Positions 10,642 through 23,541 are shown, counted from the stretch's first letter. The stretch: 64,000 nt of DNA from Turbatrix aceti (GCA_963969345.1 OZ017767.1:11166471-11230470); one strand, 5' to 3'. Notes: generated by a model not told the origin, from the letters alone. Translations and numbers: made by a program.

Positions 10642-11333
10642 TTAATAATAACCGGCGTATATATCTATTTCTTCGCTGTAGAATAAATCCAGAGCGTTTG
10701 GTACTGTGTATACGATAGTTTGAGTCGTGGTTGTTCCGTTTGCGTTATTGATTGTGAATATGTAATTTATGTTTGTTATTGTAACAATTTCGCTTATCGA
10801 TATATTCTGAAATAAATAAAATAATAAACATCATATATTTATTATATGCAAAAATTTCCTACAAATCGAGAAACTGGTGTTTGCTCGGCAAAAACATTAC
10901 ACGATCCGTCGTCTTCGAGGGAATTTTTTGGGTTTGTATACATTTTTCGCTTTTTACGTTTTAGAGTCAGCGCGGGCAATTCCGCAAATGACATAATAGT
11001 TGAAATATTTTTTAGACAATTTGTGAATCCAGCTTCAATGCTATAGTCGCAAGTTCCTGCTACACCAAAATCCGACACATCACATGAAACGTTAAAAATG
11101 TTAGTCAAAATAGCTGTATTAGTACCGGTTACAAATTTGTTGTAGATGTTTACCATCATCCCTGCATATAACTAAAACTAAATATTTTAACAAAACATGC
11201 AAATCATAACCATTTTTACCGCAGCAGAGTTATCATTGAGTGCAACTGAAGATGAAAATAGCCATGCAGATGACGATTTTAATAAAAAGGTCAACCCTAG
11301 CAAAACAACAAGGATATGCCAGCGGTTCTCCAT
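10642..11333 (-). CDS. Array gene 8: small secreted RKKR protein
   Basis: Exons 11333-11220, 11171-10863 and 10806-10642 give 195 residues. Exon 1 starts MENRWHILVVLLGLTFLL, a signal peptide. Exon 2 is one codon shorter than usual and begins LYAGMMVNIYNKFV, with Cys in VSC, GTC and TNC, the site LKRKKRKMYTNPK, EDDGSCNVFAE and SRF. Exon 3 contains NANGTTTTQTIVY (N for the usual D) and ends YAGYY. It is the first copy of the array by transcription direction and the most diverged member of subgroup A. Intact. Function unknown. Confidence 0.85.
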
Positions 11334-11788
11334 TGGTTAAAAATTTTAAATGACGCAAATATTTTAATCATTTATGTATTTTTATTTACAATTAGTCAGT
11401 CAATTAGTACTTTTTAGCTGTGGTGCTGATGTTTGCTTCTAATATATTTTGTATTAACGCTAACGGATATGCAATATGTACATATAAAATATAATCGGAT
11501 ACGGAAATGTGATTATCCGAATACGTATTTGCGTTACTTTTAACAGCCGTCAACCATTTTTTACAGCATAAAAAAAGTATTATAACATGTAAAACTTTTG
11601 GTAGTCGCGAGCAAAAACTCAAAATCTGAGCAGAGTACAAAGTGCATATGAGGCCCTCCAAATATAAACGCAGTCTAGATGTTTTTTCCGTATAAAAAAA
11701 CAATTTCAACCTATTCAAATCGTTAACTTGGTCACATGTTAGTCAACATTTATGTCCTATCTAACAAATACCCATATTACTTACCGGA
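11334..11788. other. Spacer between array gene 8 and DUF229 gene A
   Basis: AT-rich; no gene or repeat recognised. It marks the boundary between the secreted-protein array and the DUF229 pair. Confidence 0.4.
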
Positions 11789-14143
11789 TTACACATAACA
11801 CTGACAAACATTATTTAAGACAAATACACCTGGACACGAATCAAAGGTAACATGAGGAGCGACGTTGATTTCCATTTGGTCAAAAGTAGGCAACCAAAAT
11901 AGTCTCATTTTAGCTTCGCCTTTCAAAACAGTTCCATCTGTGGATCGCACATTTATATTACTGGTCAACTCCAGTTCAGCGGCTTCTCTCTTCACCGGGG
12001 TCCACTTATCTCCTAGTGCTCTCACACCACTGCGAGCCATCGTTGAAATTGTCCATAACTTTGGATCCGTCACGTTATCTATACTGATATTTGCAATGCA
12101 AGGAGTCATTGTTGTCAAGTTGTGAAAGTAAGTATCCAGTGTTTGATTCAGACGGATACGGTAGTTAGTGGTAGTTATATTTTGATCGGTGGAATTGCGG
12201 GGATCTTCCATGCAGAGACAGAAATTCGAGGGGATCAATGCCGCATTGCAATCGCGGTCAACAGAAATTTCTTCAAACAAACTGGTGCCATGGTTGACCG
12301 TTTGGGGATGCTTTGGTTCACTGAGAGAAATGTCAAGCACATCGCTTAGCGTTTCAAAAAGGTCAAAGTGCGATACCAATCGATTTTGATTGACTTTTAG
12401 GTTTTTGACCTTTTCAGGATGCTCAATAGCAAATTTGGTAGGCAAGTATAAACCCAAAAAAGGTGATCGTTCTTCAATTCTGCCACTGTAGGTTTTTTGT
12501 ATGTCATTCTAAAAAAGTAGTTTTCATACATACGTAATCATACATAAAATACTTACAATACGATTACCGTGATCACCCATAATGACGACAACGGTATTGT
12601 CAAACACGCCTGCCACCTTGAAATCTTTGAGAACCTCAGATAAGGAGATATCATAAAGTTCTAGGTTATTGGGTTCTTCATGGGTCAAACGAGTGACAAA
12701 ATTAAACGAAAAATGAGTTTTATTGGCGTATCGTGTTGAAAACGCCGACATTGTACGGAGATATCGCGGTGCTAGCGGTCCATCGTTGTCGCACATAAGA
12801 TCAAAGGCGTCGAGGACGTTGTAGAGATATTGATAAAACAATCGGTAATAGTAGTGCGCAATTGGTTTTCGAAAACCCGTCCACTTAAAATATTGGTAAA
12901 GACCAAATCCTTTGAGGCCAACTTCGTCGTTCCACATCGTGGCGTAGCCGCCTTTCTTTGCTCGGCTGTAGATAGCCGAACGATAAGTTTCAATGCCTTC
13001 CAAGTCAACCTGTATTTCAGTGTCATTAGAAATTATGTCTTCAAATCCCCGTTCTTTTGCACTGAATACGCGACCTGTCAGTACGGTATTCAAATTAATA
13101 AGACTGTTATCGCCGACTTTGTTAAATCCACTGAAAAAGTTGAAGCCGAGATCCTGCATTATTTTGAATGTCAAAGGCATATGCCGAAGAAACTGGGTTC
13201 TGGATGTTGATTCCAGAGCCAGAATAACGATGCTGTACTTGTAGGGTACATTTGACGACGGTGGTTTAACAGATGGTTTTGGGAGAACCCAGTTAAAGGC
13301 GTTTTGGTATACGGCTTGCTGTATTTTCTGATATCCTGCTACAACTTTGAAAATTTTTGGCAATGTTGTGTTAACTATCGACATGTTTGCAGGATAGCAT
13401 TCAAGAACAAATTGATCGTAACCAACTATGAATGGTTTCTCAATTGGAACTTCAAAATACTTTTCAATGTTAAACGTATTTGCCAAAGGTTTTAGCGCTC
13501 CAACGAGTTTGGCAGCGTAGCATTTGTAACTTCCTTTTTTGTCCTGTAGTTGGTGGATGTACATTTCACCATTTTTTCCCTGATGAACACCTATTTTTGG
13601 CGGGGATAATGAACTGCAGTTGAACGTTCGGTGATGGAAAACGTGGGGTGCCAGATCGGTTTCTTCTGAAAAAAATAAGGTCATAATTATGTTGAGATCA
13701 AAAAAATAAAACGCTCATTAAAACATCAAGCCTTTTAAGATTGTTACAACTTCAAAAGAATTTTTTACGCTTTTTTTGCTGCATGATTTGAACCTGATCT
13801 TTCCAAAATGAACGTGCTTTATTCCACCTTACTCGCATTGCGTGAACTTACGTTTATTCAACACCGGATAGCGGCATTTATTTTCCAAAGGATGAGAATA
13901 AGAATAGTCAATCGGTTTCATCCAATTGTAATTAGGATAACTTAGTTGGGGAAGAGGTGACAAGATCTCTGGTTCATTTTCAGTAGCATCGGTTTTATTT
14001 ACTACCCATGACTGTAGCGCCAGTCTTTTTGTAACGCGGTGTTCAGTGTGATAGACGCTAGACTTGCCAATCAGTGTCATCATTAGAAAAAATGTGAGTG
14101 CTGTGAGGAATATGTAAACCTTAGCAAAATTTCGAAGTATCAT
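11789..14143 (-). CDS. DUF229 membrane protein A (alkaline-phosphatase/sulfatase-like fold)
   Basis: Exons 14143-13852, 13665-12557 and 12508-11789 join to 706 residues. Residues 1-30 (MILRNFAKVYIFLTALTFFL) are a signal anchor; the rest should be lumenal or extracellular, with many N-x-S/T sites. The DUF229 core is clear: YSIVILALESTSRTQFLRHM, GDNSLINLNTVLTG, GGYATMWNDE, and MGDHGNRI at 460-467, the metal-site motif typical of this sulfatase/phosphatase-like superfamily. The Cys-rich end runs from NFCLCMEDP to CQCYV. Nematodes carry many members and the substrate is not known. Intact. The neighbour at 15857-18193 is a tandem paralog with the same intron positions. Confidence 0.9.
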
Positions 14144-14802
14144 GTTTGGCGTGAAAAGTGATGCCCAAAAGTGCCGTTAAAAGTGCTGCAAACAAAATTT
14201 AAACGCAATAGAAAAAAATATTAGAAAATGATTAAAAACAACGAGCAAAAACAATAGGTCGAATTTAGTTTTTTAAATAATTTGTTGGGCATTCAAACCG
14301 GAGAACCGAATCAATGATAAAAAATGTACAAACATAATATAAGAACGTAACTAAAAATAGTTTGGCTAGGTTCCGACATGTTTTTTTTAACAAACTGGTC
14401 TGATCTGAACTACTCTTTTTGATCTACTCTTTTTATCTGAGCTGATTTGACTTTGCTGCACTGAAGGTGTTCCGGAAGCAGACCAACGTGCAAATGCCTG
14501 CGATTGAGGGTGTTTACAACTCTGGGTTCCGTAAGAACTGATAAGGTCTTGTTGATCATTAAGCTAAGTGCTTTACGGGCAGCGGAAACTTAAAAGTATT
14601 CAGTGACGCATGTAGCATGGGCCGATAAGCTTAAAATAGCTGCATACTACGGTGCTCCTGCAAGTTTTCTACTATAACCCTTAAATAGAATATCAAAAAG
14701 TAAAGGGGGACTTCTAAAAACATTCTCAAAAAAAAAAAAAAAAAAAAAAAAAACAACAACAATTCAAGTGGCGTTTAAAAAATACTTATTTAGAGTTTTC
14801 TT

Positions 14803-15300
14803 AAGAAACAGGCTGCAAAGTTTGCAGTGCAAACCGATTTAAGAATAACACGGAGATTCTCCGTCGGAGAAGTCGAAAATAAGCTTGCGTCCCGTTAAAT
14901 TCAGTTTGCGGCGGTCATTTGTAAACTTAACGCAAACTTAACTCTGCCATGACACAAATTTAAGAGTGTCTTGTTAAAAAAAAATTATGAAAAATTTTTC
15001 TGATGCCGGATTCTGAAGATTTGGCTTCTGAAATGCTTTTTTGTTTTTATTTTATAACTCAATTGTTTTATGAAGCAAAAATCTGAATTCGATTACACAA
15101 AGGTATTTTGGCACGAGGAATCGATTGGCGTACTCAGATTTCTCAAAAAAATCTAACCGTCCGGCAATTATCGATTTTTTGTTGTTTTTGTTCATTTTTG
15201 GACTACATCGTGCGTTATTCGCCCTAGGGGGGGGACAAGGCCTATCCTACCTTAAAGCCCGTTCTTTTTGCTATCGATTGGTATAAAACTCAAAAAAATA
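14803..15300. mobile_element. Decayed TTAA foldback relic
   Basis: The stretch follows the block order of the intact palindromes: TTAAGAAACAGGCTGC at the edge, GATTTGGCTTCTGAAATGC, GGCGTACTCAGATTTC, and CCTATCCTACCTTAAAGCCC. Substitutions and insertions are many, so it is an old copy. No matching right arm was found. Confidence 0.55.
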
Positions 15301-15691
15301 AATGTCGCTCCCGGTGATCATTTTTATCGTTCGCGCTTGACAAAAAACGTGCTAACAGCGAGCGCGCGCGAGGTTTTGAATCTCAAAGAAAAAAGGCACG
15401 TTTCATGGTTTTATTTATTTGGATGAACATGATACGAGATAAGCCATCTGATATCTGAAAAGCTCAGCCCGTTGAAAAAGAAATAAAACTGTTATTTTCT
15501 AAAAAGCAATGTCAAATTTTTTTTTCATATCTGCACCATTGCCTCAAAATTTCACATTCCTGAAATACTGAAATGTTGCAGCATCGCCAACGCATTATTC
15601 TGATTTACGTCTTTCTCGCTGAATAATGGATGAGTTATTCAGTCCACAAGCGATCTTTTATGACACCCCCTTATTTTTTAATTTAAAAGCA

Positions 15692-15741
15692 TTCACACAA
15701 ACGTGAATTAATTCAATTAATTTTAATTCATGTTTGTGTGA
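15692..15741. repeat. Hairpin downstream of DUF229 gene B
   Basis: TTCACACAAACGTGAATTAATT and its near-perfect reverse complement enclose a short AT loop. It lies about 115 bases downstream of the DUF229 B stop. It could be a small MITE; no target duplication was seen. Confidence 0.6.
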
Positions 15742-15856
15742 AAACGGTCGTTAAAAACAACAAAATGTTATCAAGTTTATAATTTTTTCATCATTTCACT
15801 TTGAATTCCAATTCTACCCATGTTTATAAATCTATATATTAATAATATTTGCCTGG

Positions 15857-18193
15857 CTACGTAAAACAGTGGCAAACATTTTCCAATACAAGCACACCTG
15901 GACACGAATCAAAAGTAACAAGAGGAGCGACGTTGACTTCCATTTTGTCAAAATTCGGCATCCAAAATAACCTAATTTTTGCTTTCCCTTTCAAAACATT
16001 GCCACTTGTTGATCGAACATTGATATTACTTGTCAACTCCAGTTCAGCGGCTTCTCTCTTTTTTGGAGACCATTTATCCTGTATATATCTCACACCACTG
16101 CGAGCCATCGTAGAAATCGTCCAGAACGTTGGCTTTGACTCGTGATCTGTGCTAATGTTTGCGATGCAAGGGATCGTTGTTGTCAAATTCTTGAAATAAG
16201 TATCCAGCGTTTGATTCAGACGAATTTGGTAATCAGTTGTCAGTATTTTGTCTGTCGAATTTTTTTCTTTGCTTGGGTCTTCCATGCAAAGACAAAAATT
16301 TGGGGGAATAATCGCATTTTTACAGTCGCGATCGAGTGGAATTTTGTCAAACAAGCTGATGCCATGGGTTCCTGTTTGTGAATGTTTTGGCTCATCAAGA
16401 GAAATGTCCAAAACATCGCTCAGCGTTTCAAAAAGATCAAAATGGGAAAGTAAACGATTTTGATTGACTTTCAGATTTTTCACTTTTTCGGGATATTCTT
16501 CCGCGAATTTGGGGGGCATGTAAATACCCAAAAAGGGTGCTCGTTCTTCGATTCTGCCACTGTATGTGTGCTGGATATAACCCTGAAAAAAATAAAAAAA
16601 GTAAATAATTTTTTTTGGTTGATTTCATAAAAACCTACAATGCGATTACCGTGATCACCCATGATGACAACAATGGTATTGTCAAACACACCTGACACTT
16701 TGTAATTATTGAGTACGTCAGACAATATGCTATCATAATTTTCCAGATTGTTCGGATTTTCGTGGGTCCATCGAGAAAAAAAGTTGAACGAGAAATGTGT
16801 TTTGTTAGCATATTTTGCTGAGAACTCCGACAATGGTCGGAAATACCTGACAGCAAGCGGACCATCGTCATCGCATATCATATGCTGAGCGTCAACGACA
16901 TTGTACATGTACTGATAAAACGGTCGATAGTAGTAGTCGGCAATAGGTTTGCGAAAACCAGACCAGTGAAAATAGTGATAGAGACCGTAACTCCTGAGGC
17001 CTATTTCGTCGTTCCACATAGTGGCATAACCGCCTTTTTTTGCCCGCGCGTAGAGAGCAGTTGGATAGGCTTCAATTCCTTCCAGATCTTGTTCTATTTC
17101 AGTATCGTTAGAAATGATTCCACTGAATCCCCGATCTTTTGAATTGTAAATGTGACCCGTCAACAAAGTGTTCAAATTAATCAGACTGTTGTCGCCGACT
17201 TTCGTAAATCCACTGAAGAGATTAAAGCCAAGGTCCTGCATGATTTTGAAAGTCGAAGGCATGTGCCGAAGAAACTGGGTCCGTGATATGGATTCAAGGG
17301 CCACAACTACAATGCTGTATTTTTTAGGGACGTTTGATGGCGGTGGTGTAACAGATGGCTTTGGGGGAATCCAATTAAACGCATTTCGATAAATTGCATC
17401 TATTTTCTTTTGATACCCAATCTGTTTGTTGCGTCGGAGAATCGACACGTTGGCTGGGTAGCATTCAATGGCAAACTGATCATGGGAAATAAGAAATGGC
17501 GTTCCAATTGGAACTTCAAAATAACGATCAATGTCAATTATGTTAGCCGCTGGTTTGAGGGCTCCGGTGAGTTTGGCAGCGTAGCATTTGTAAGTACCAT
17601 TTAGATCCATCAGCTGGCGAATGTACATTTCTCCATTTTTTTCTTGATGAACAATAATTTTTTGCAATGATGAATTTTTTGGCGGACAGTTAAACATTCG
17701 AAAGTGAGCAACGTGTCTGTCAAGATCAGGTTCCTCTAAAAAAATAAATGCACTGGGAATAATGATATCATTTAGCGCGTTGAAATTGATGAAAACACAG
17801 TTTTTGGATCATTAATCTAATCAGATTAAATATCCGCATTTTTTAATGGTTACAATAATGAGTAATGTTTTTTAGTGCAACGTGTTGGAAACTTGATATT
17901 TCTAAATAAAACTTACGTTTATTCAAAACTGCGTAACGGCACTTATTTTCCAATGGATGAGAATTAGAATAGTCAATCGGTTTCATCCAGTCGTAACTGG
18001 GATGAACAAGTTCGTCTAGTTCTTCTATAACTTCTGATGTGCTTTCATTTTCTTTCCATACCGGTAACACCAATTTTTTTGTAACATGTTGTTCGCTGAG
18101 ATAAATTCCAGATTTGCCAATGAGCACCAGTAGGAAGAAAAATGTCAGTGCAGCCAAAAATAAATAAACTACCGCGAGATTCCGGAGTATCAT
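15857..18193 (-). CDS. DUF229 membrane protein B (alkaline-phosphatase/sulfatase-like fold)
   Basis: Exons 18193-17917, 17735-16639 and 16582-15857 give 699 residues, with introns at the same places as gene A. The N-terminal anchor is MILRNLAVVYLFLAALTFFF. Core motifs are YSIVVVALESISRTQFLRHM, GDNSLINLNTLLTG, GGYATMWNDE and MGDHGNRI just before intron 2, followed by YSGRIEERAPFLG. The C-terminus NFCLCMEDP...VCHCFT matches gene A. Likely a glycosylated type II membrane or secretory-pathway protein. Substrate unknown. Intact; an obvious tandem duplicate of gene A, diverged through its length. Confidence 0.9.
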
Positions 18194-20264
18194 GCTTCCT
18201 GTGAAATGTGACAGTCAGATGTGCATTACATTGAGACACAAAACGGTGTAAGAATAAGTTAAACAGAACCAATATAAATATCCATAGATCAGAATCAAAG
18301 CGGGATGATGCTGATCTATGGCGGCATTAAGAAAAAGGATAACGTTGGTAACCATAACAAAAAGACTATTCATAAGCATATCTTTTAAGCTTACGTAAAA
18401 AATTTTCTCTTTATTTATCGCAAAGCATTTGTATACGCAAAACAAGGTTGTCAAACAAGACTTATATGGTGGATATACGAGGCCGACAGGTGAATAAATT
18501 GTAGGCTAAAACGCTGCGCGCTAACCTTTAAAAAGTGGTGCAAAAGAATTTGCACCGCTTTTTGCACCTGCTTTTGAGTTGTCCAATGGGGTGTTATGAA
18601 ATTTTATGTACAGGTATCCTTTGCCATTAGAATGCTTAGACAGAGATTTAGGAGTGTTGAAGTTTTAGGAGTGGCATCAATACCTTTTTTGCGCGTTATA
18701 AGCAGGGTCTGAAACAAGCATGAAATAGGGGCACACTGTCCAGTCGGCTTTTGATATTTACATTTTCGATAAACGTAAAAATTTTTTTATTAATATTAGA
18801 TTGTTCGAAACACAAGGAAAATAAAATATCAGGTTCAAAACGTAAAAAACTGTAAGAAAATGTCACAAACGCATTTTGTGCTTTATCATAAACGACTCAA
18901 AGAGTGCCTAACCTAGCCACAATATCAAAACCGTTTTTATCTGAAATCTTAAAACTACGTTTTTACATGTAAAAAATAAAAATAAACAATAAAAATAGTA
19001 ACTGTAATAATTCTTTGGTACTGTAATAAAAAATACATTACGAAATAAATGTAGCACTAAGTTTTTTATATGCTACAAAAACTGCCTTTTTACATGCTTT
19101 TTTTACCTGAAGCGATTTTATCCTAAACGGGCTGCGATCCACACCTGGCCAGTTTTAATCGGTGAGGGGGATTCTGCATTTTTCATGGATTAATGTCTCT
19201 CAATCAAAAACTGAATGGAATGTTACGTTTAACCAGGTAAGAACAGAGATAAGCCGTTAGTTGCAATTTACAAACGCCCTTTATAGAGTTTTTTTGCTCA
19301 GTTTGTTATTGTTTTTTTTTGCTATATACCGCCTTTTCGCATTGATGCTGATCACTTCACATATTCATGTAGTGTCGTGGCTCCTCCACGTGGTCGCAGA
19401 TTAAGGGAGAAGATGTGGATGTGTTTTTGTGCCAACCATAAAAAAAAGCTTTTATTGAGCTCATTCAAAAGTAAATACAGTGTGGCAGGTATGTATGTAT
19501 GTATATTAGGATACGTAGTCACTTTATTGCTTTGCTTCATCGGTCAGTCAAATTGTACAGTTGTCATGGGCGTTGGTTGTAGCTTCTTGGCTACAGCATG
19601 TTTGAACATGAGTCGAACATTCGTCGGTGGAATTCAAACACCGACTGTCATGGCTACAAAAAAAATTTTTAGTCAATGAACTCAAATGAATCAAAGAACT
19701 ATAACACAAAGTTTAGCAACGGCTCTAAAACATGGTTTAACGCACGTGGTCCGCCAAAATGGGCCTGATGGTGCCGCGAAAACAGGTCCTGTAGCTGATT
19801 AGAACAATGCATAACGAACACAATGCAAACATAACGCACACCATCCCGACTTTATCTAGTTTTCCTGTCAAGCGTCCATCCAGCATCTTATCGCAACATG
19901 AACGGCGATAAGGATGAATTAATGCAAACCAATTGAAAAAATCGCCAGTCCGATCGCGTGAAAGTGAAAGTGAAAGTATTTTTTTTCTAAACCGGATTAT
20001 TTATCTCATCTTATCGATTTCTTTTCAATTTTTAATAAAACATTTTTTTAATTGATCAACGAAATCAAAAACTCATTTTTTTGTTGCTTTTTCAATGTTT
20101 GCCTATTCTTAAAAATTTTTTTTGTCCTTTGGTAAAACAATAAATTTATTGTTTTTTTGGTAAAAAAGGTTTCAATCTTTTCTAAACGCATTCGACTCAT
20201 TATTTACATAAATACTTCTTTAATTGCATTTTCAACTTTGCAATCTTAAGTTTTTTATTCAGCG
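18194..20264. other. Long intergenic region
   Basis: About 2 kb with no gene I can support. A weak + strand frame at 19377-19679 has one hydrophobic stretch but no family match and no clear signals. The 3' part holds T- and A-rich tracts just upstream of the phosphatase-family gene. Confidence 0.4.
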
Positions 20265-21464
20265 ATGTACCGGTTGTTTCGTCTGCTTTTCTTCTCATCA
20301 GTTTTCGCTCTTGCGTTGACGTCCCTGAACATCGAGTTCGATGGATCAGGTACGGACGAAAATTCTGTCCTCAACTACGGCGATGACAAAAACTCGCCAG
20401 AAAGCAAGATCTTCTATAAAGAACTTCAACAGTACCAATCGCTTCGCATCATGACATTCAACATCTGGATTAGTGGTGCCAACGTGAGCAATGGTACTCA
20501 AAAAATCATTGATCAAATTTTGAAACTGGATCCCGATATTGTTGGGCTGCAGGAAGTAGAGAGTAATGAGATCTTTCATTACTTTGTGGATGCTTTGGGT
20601 CCCGAATGGATGGGAGCAACGACGCCTACTAACATGAGTAATGTTGGCATTGTTACAAAACATTATGTATGTTAAATTTACAAAATTGATTCATTTAAAT
20701 TTTATTGTTTTTTTGATTTAAAAAATAAAAATTCTAATTTTTTTCACAATTTTTTTATCATCAAATTTTACTTAAAAATTTTATAGATCGACCCGAAATC
20801 CGTAGTAGCTCTCGAAGATGCGTCAGCAGTTGGCGCCGACATTACCCTAAACTCCGGTCAAACCATCTCATTCTGGTGCCTTCACCTGGATTACCTGTCT
20901 TACGGACCGTACGCAGCTAACTTCAAGTTGACACCCAACCTGGCGACAATCATCCGAGGTGAAAAGCCACGGGCTAGAGAGATTTTAGACCTTATCAACA
21001 TCCCAACTTTTAAAAACCGATCTGAATCTGCGAGCACGGCTTCTGGATATCCCATGATTATGGTCGGGGACTTCAACTCGCCTTCGCATCTTGACTGGAC
21101 TCCTGCAACAAAGCATTTGCATGGAAACTGGGCAATTCAGTGGCCAGCGACGTATTTGTTGCAATCGAGAACAGATTTGATTGATTCCTACCGTAAGCTT
21201 CATCCGGATCCCGTGAAGAACCCAGGTATTACGTGGTCCACTGTTCATACTGCGTGGAGTGTTGGGGAGTGGAATGACGAGATTCCGGAGCCATTTGACA
21301 GGATTGATTTCATTTTTTACAAATCGCCTCGTTTGTCTCCGATTTCCAGTTTTACCTGGCAGGGGACAGAAATTCCGAAACCCATTCCGAATCATTGGAA
21401 CAATGAGTGGCCGTCTGATCATTTTGCTGTCGTCACTGATTTTACTTTGGGTAGTAATGTTTGA
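20265..21464 (+). CDS. Secreted endonuclease/exonuclease/phosphatase-family enzyme
   Basis: Exons 20265-20666 and 20787-21464 give 359 residues. Residues 1-20 (MYRLFRLLFFSSVFALALTS) form a signal peptide. The metal-dependent hydrolase signature is complete: TFNIW at 64-68, LQEVE at 95-99 with the metal-binding Glu, CLHLDY at 165-170, GDFNSP at 228-233, RIDFIFY at 306-312 and the catalytic SDHFAVV at 344-350. Family members cleave phosphodiesters in nucleic acids, phosphoinositides or sphingolipids, and the sequence alone does not decide among these. Secretion points to an extracellular or digestive role. Intact. Confidence 0.9.
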
Positions 21465-22866
21465 AGAAATAAATAAATTATTTTATAATAACTTGCGTAT
21501 TGCATCAGCAAAAAAAACAAATTTTTGGCAAAGGTCAAATTTTTTCCTGATATACCATAAAACAAAAATATTTAACCCCAGACCAGACAACAGGATTTAC
21601 GCGCAGGGATGGAAAATGGAAAACAGCATTTATTATTACAACGCCCTCCACTCCTTCTCTGTGCACGCAACAATTCTTTGAACAAAAATGAATGAATGCA
21701 ACGCTATTCCTGGGTTAACGTTGTTGTTGTTCCAGCAGCCATCAACCACCCCGCGGAGGTGTCCCTCATCACGTGCAGGGGGGATTAATCCTAACGGCGG
21801 TCAATATATCAACCACAGAAAAGGTGGGAACCGCCGGCAGTTGTTGTCTAGCGCTATCGATTCTGATGTGTGAGGTGCTTGAACTGAGAGATAGCGAAAG
21901 TGGACAAATAAACACGATTTGATAAATATATAAAGTTCTTGTCTTTTATTTGTTTTGCAATTCACACGTATAGAAATATTTTTATCTAAAGCCAATTAGA
22001 TATTTGTGTATGTCAATGCGCGAAAATTTTAGTCGATGTGTTGTGATCTCGGAAAGTGTGATTGCGTATTAGATTTTTTTTCAAGTTTGAAAAACAAAAA
22101 AAAATCAAACAAATTTTAAAATAGCAATTTATCAACAAAAAAAAATGTGGTAAGTTGAAAAAGTGGTCTTGAGTGGAAAAATGTTGCGTGCGTGTTTTTT
22201 TCTTTTTGTTTACGGTTGTTTACTCCTTTTTCTCCATTTTATGTCCTAGACTACCATTTTTTAATTATTGGGTTTAAAACGCATTTTTTGGTGAAAATCC
22301 TCACGATTCTTTCCAATATATCACGTATACGACGACACTAGGACGTCCTTGATGGAAAAAAAGAGCGCCGCACAGTCGTTAAATTGAAATAGGTTCTCCC
22401 TCGTTAGATCAAATCTTTTGCAAATGTTGTCCTCGTTTTTTTCTGTTATTTTACTTATGTAGTTGTTATTGAGTTGCCCGCGGCATGACAGACAACATGG
22501 ACATTTTGATCCCCGTGTTGTTATTGTCAGTTTGTGATCTATGCATCTGTGTATGTATGTATTTCACCCCTCCGTACCCCACCATCCGCGTGCTGTTCAA
22601 ACCAGTCTCCTCTTCCTTCTTTCCAGGCAGGCGTGGTGCGATAATTTATTTTGATTTTAACTGCAGGCAGTCACCCAGTCGTGTACAATATATTTGTTTT
22701 TCCTTTTTGTGGACCAGGAAAGGCGAAAGGCGAAGGCTAAAAGGCAAAGGCAAAGGCGAACGACACCACCTATACCACCTACATATGCACGCACGACACC
22801 ACCTGTTGTCCAGTCCCCTAGCAGTTTAGTTTTCACGTTTGTACTTTATCCACAAAAAAAAACAAC
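21465..22866. other. Intergenic / upstream of membrane-protein gene
   Basis: No coding gene supported. GC-richer patches at about 21700-21870 and 22480-22830 contain simple Arg/Lys-coding repeats (AGGCAAAGGC type) that look like untranslated or promoter sequence ahead of the gene at 22867. Confidence 0.4.
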
Positions 22867-23541
22867 ATGCCAAAGCAGGAATTCGATTATATTGACTACG
22901 TTGCGCCCGTTGTTGTAGCTGCGATTTTTGCAGTCGTTCTCTTCATTCTCTGCTTCTTCATTATCAATTGGTTGTGCATCTACCACGACGATGATGCCAC
23001 TGTTTTTGAAAAGGTAAGATTTTTTTAGGTTTCCGTATTACACATTCTTTGTGTTTTTTCAGTTAACTCCTTTTAAATATAAAAAAAAATTTTCAGTTAA
23101 AATTTTTTGACGCGTTTTTTTACTGTTTTTTTTTTCGGATTTGATTTTATAAAAATTCATACAAAAAAAATTATCGAATTAAAAAAATATTTAAAAAAAC
23201 ATAAAAAGAATTTAAAAAAAAAATGTCAGTCGCTTTTGCGGACGGCTGCAAAAGCTCCTTTAAAAAAAAACGCACAAACACAAGAAGCTTTTCCGACGAC
23301 TGCAATAGCGTCAAAAAATATTTGTCTAATAATAAAAAAATAGCAGTATTTTTTTATGAAAGAAAATTGTACGTTGCAAGCATGTTTTTCATTATATTGT
23401 TTTCAGTGGGGCATCAAACGAAACATCCGCCTCGGACCTCACTCAGCCCAAGAACTGAAACGCGGTGGATTTCTGTCAACATACGCAATCGAGCAGGAAG
23501 AACTTGTTCGAAAGTTTTCCAAACGCTATTCTCACGCATAA
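22867..23541 (+). CDS. Small single-pass membrane protein
   Basis: Exons 22867-23013 and 23407-23541 join in phase 0 to 93 residues. It starts MPKQEFDYIDYVAPVVV; residues about 12-35 are one strongly hydrophobic helix (AAIFAVVLFILCFFIINWLC). After it comes an acidic stretch (YHDDDATVFEKW) and a basic tail (GIKRNIRLGPHS...). Donor GTAAGA and acceptor TTTTCAG are good. It precedes the bestrophin by about 270 bases on the same strand, so the two could be co-expressed. I do not recognise the family. Confidence 0.75.

Larger units (their letters stand above)
14144..15856. other. Intergenic between the DUF229 genes
   Basis: No gene. It holds a poly-A run near 14729-14752, a relic of the TTAA foldback family (about 14803-15300), a GCGCGC-rich stretch near 15360-15372 and a hairpin at 15692-15741. 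The rest is AT-rich and unassigned. Confidence 0.5.

Noticed and set aside
19377..19679. 100-codon + strand frame with a hydrophobic stretch
   Set aside because: No homology, no good start context or poly(A) pairing, and lies in an otherwise empty region.
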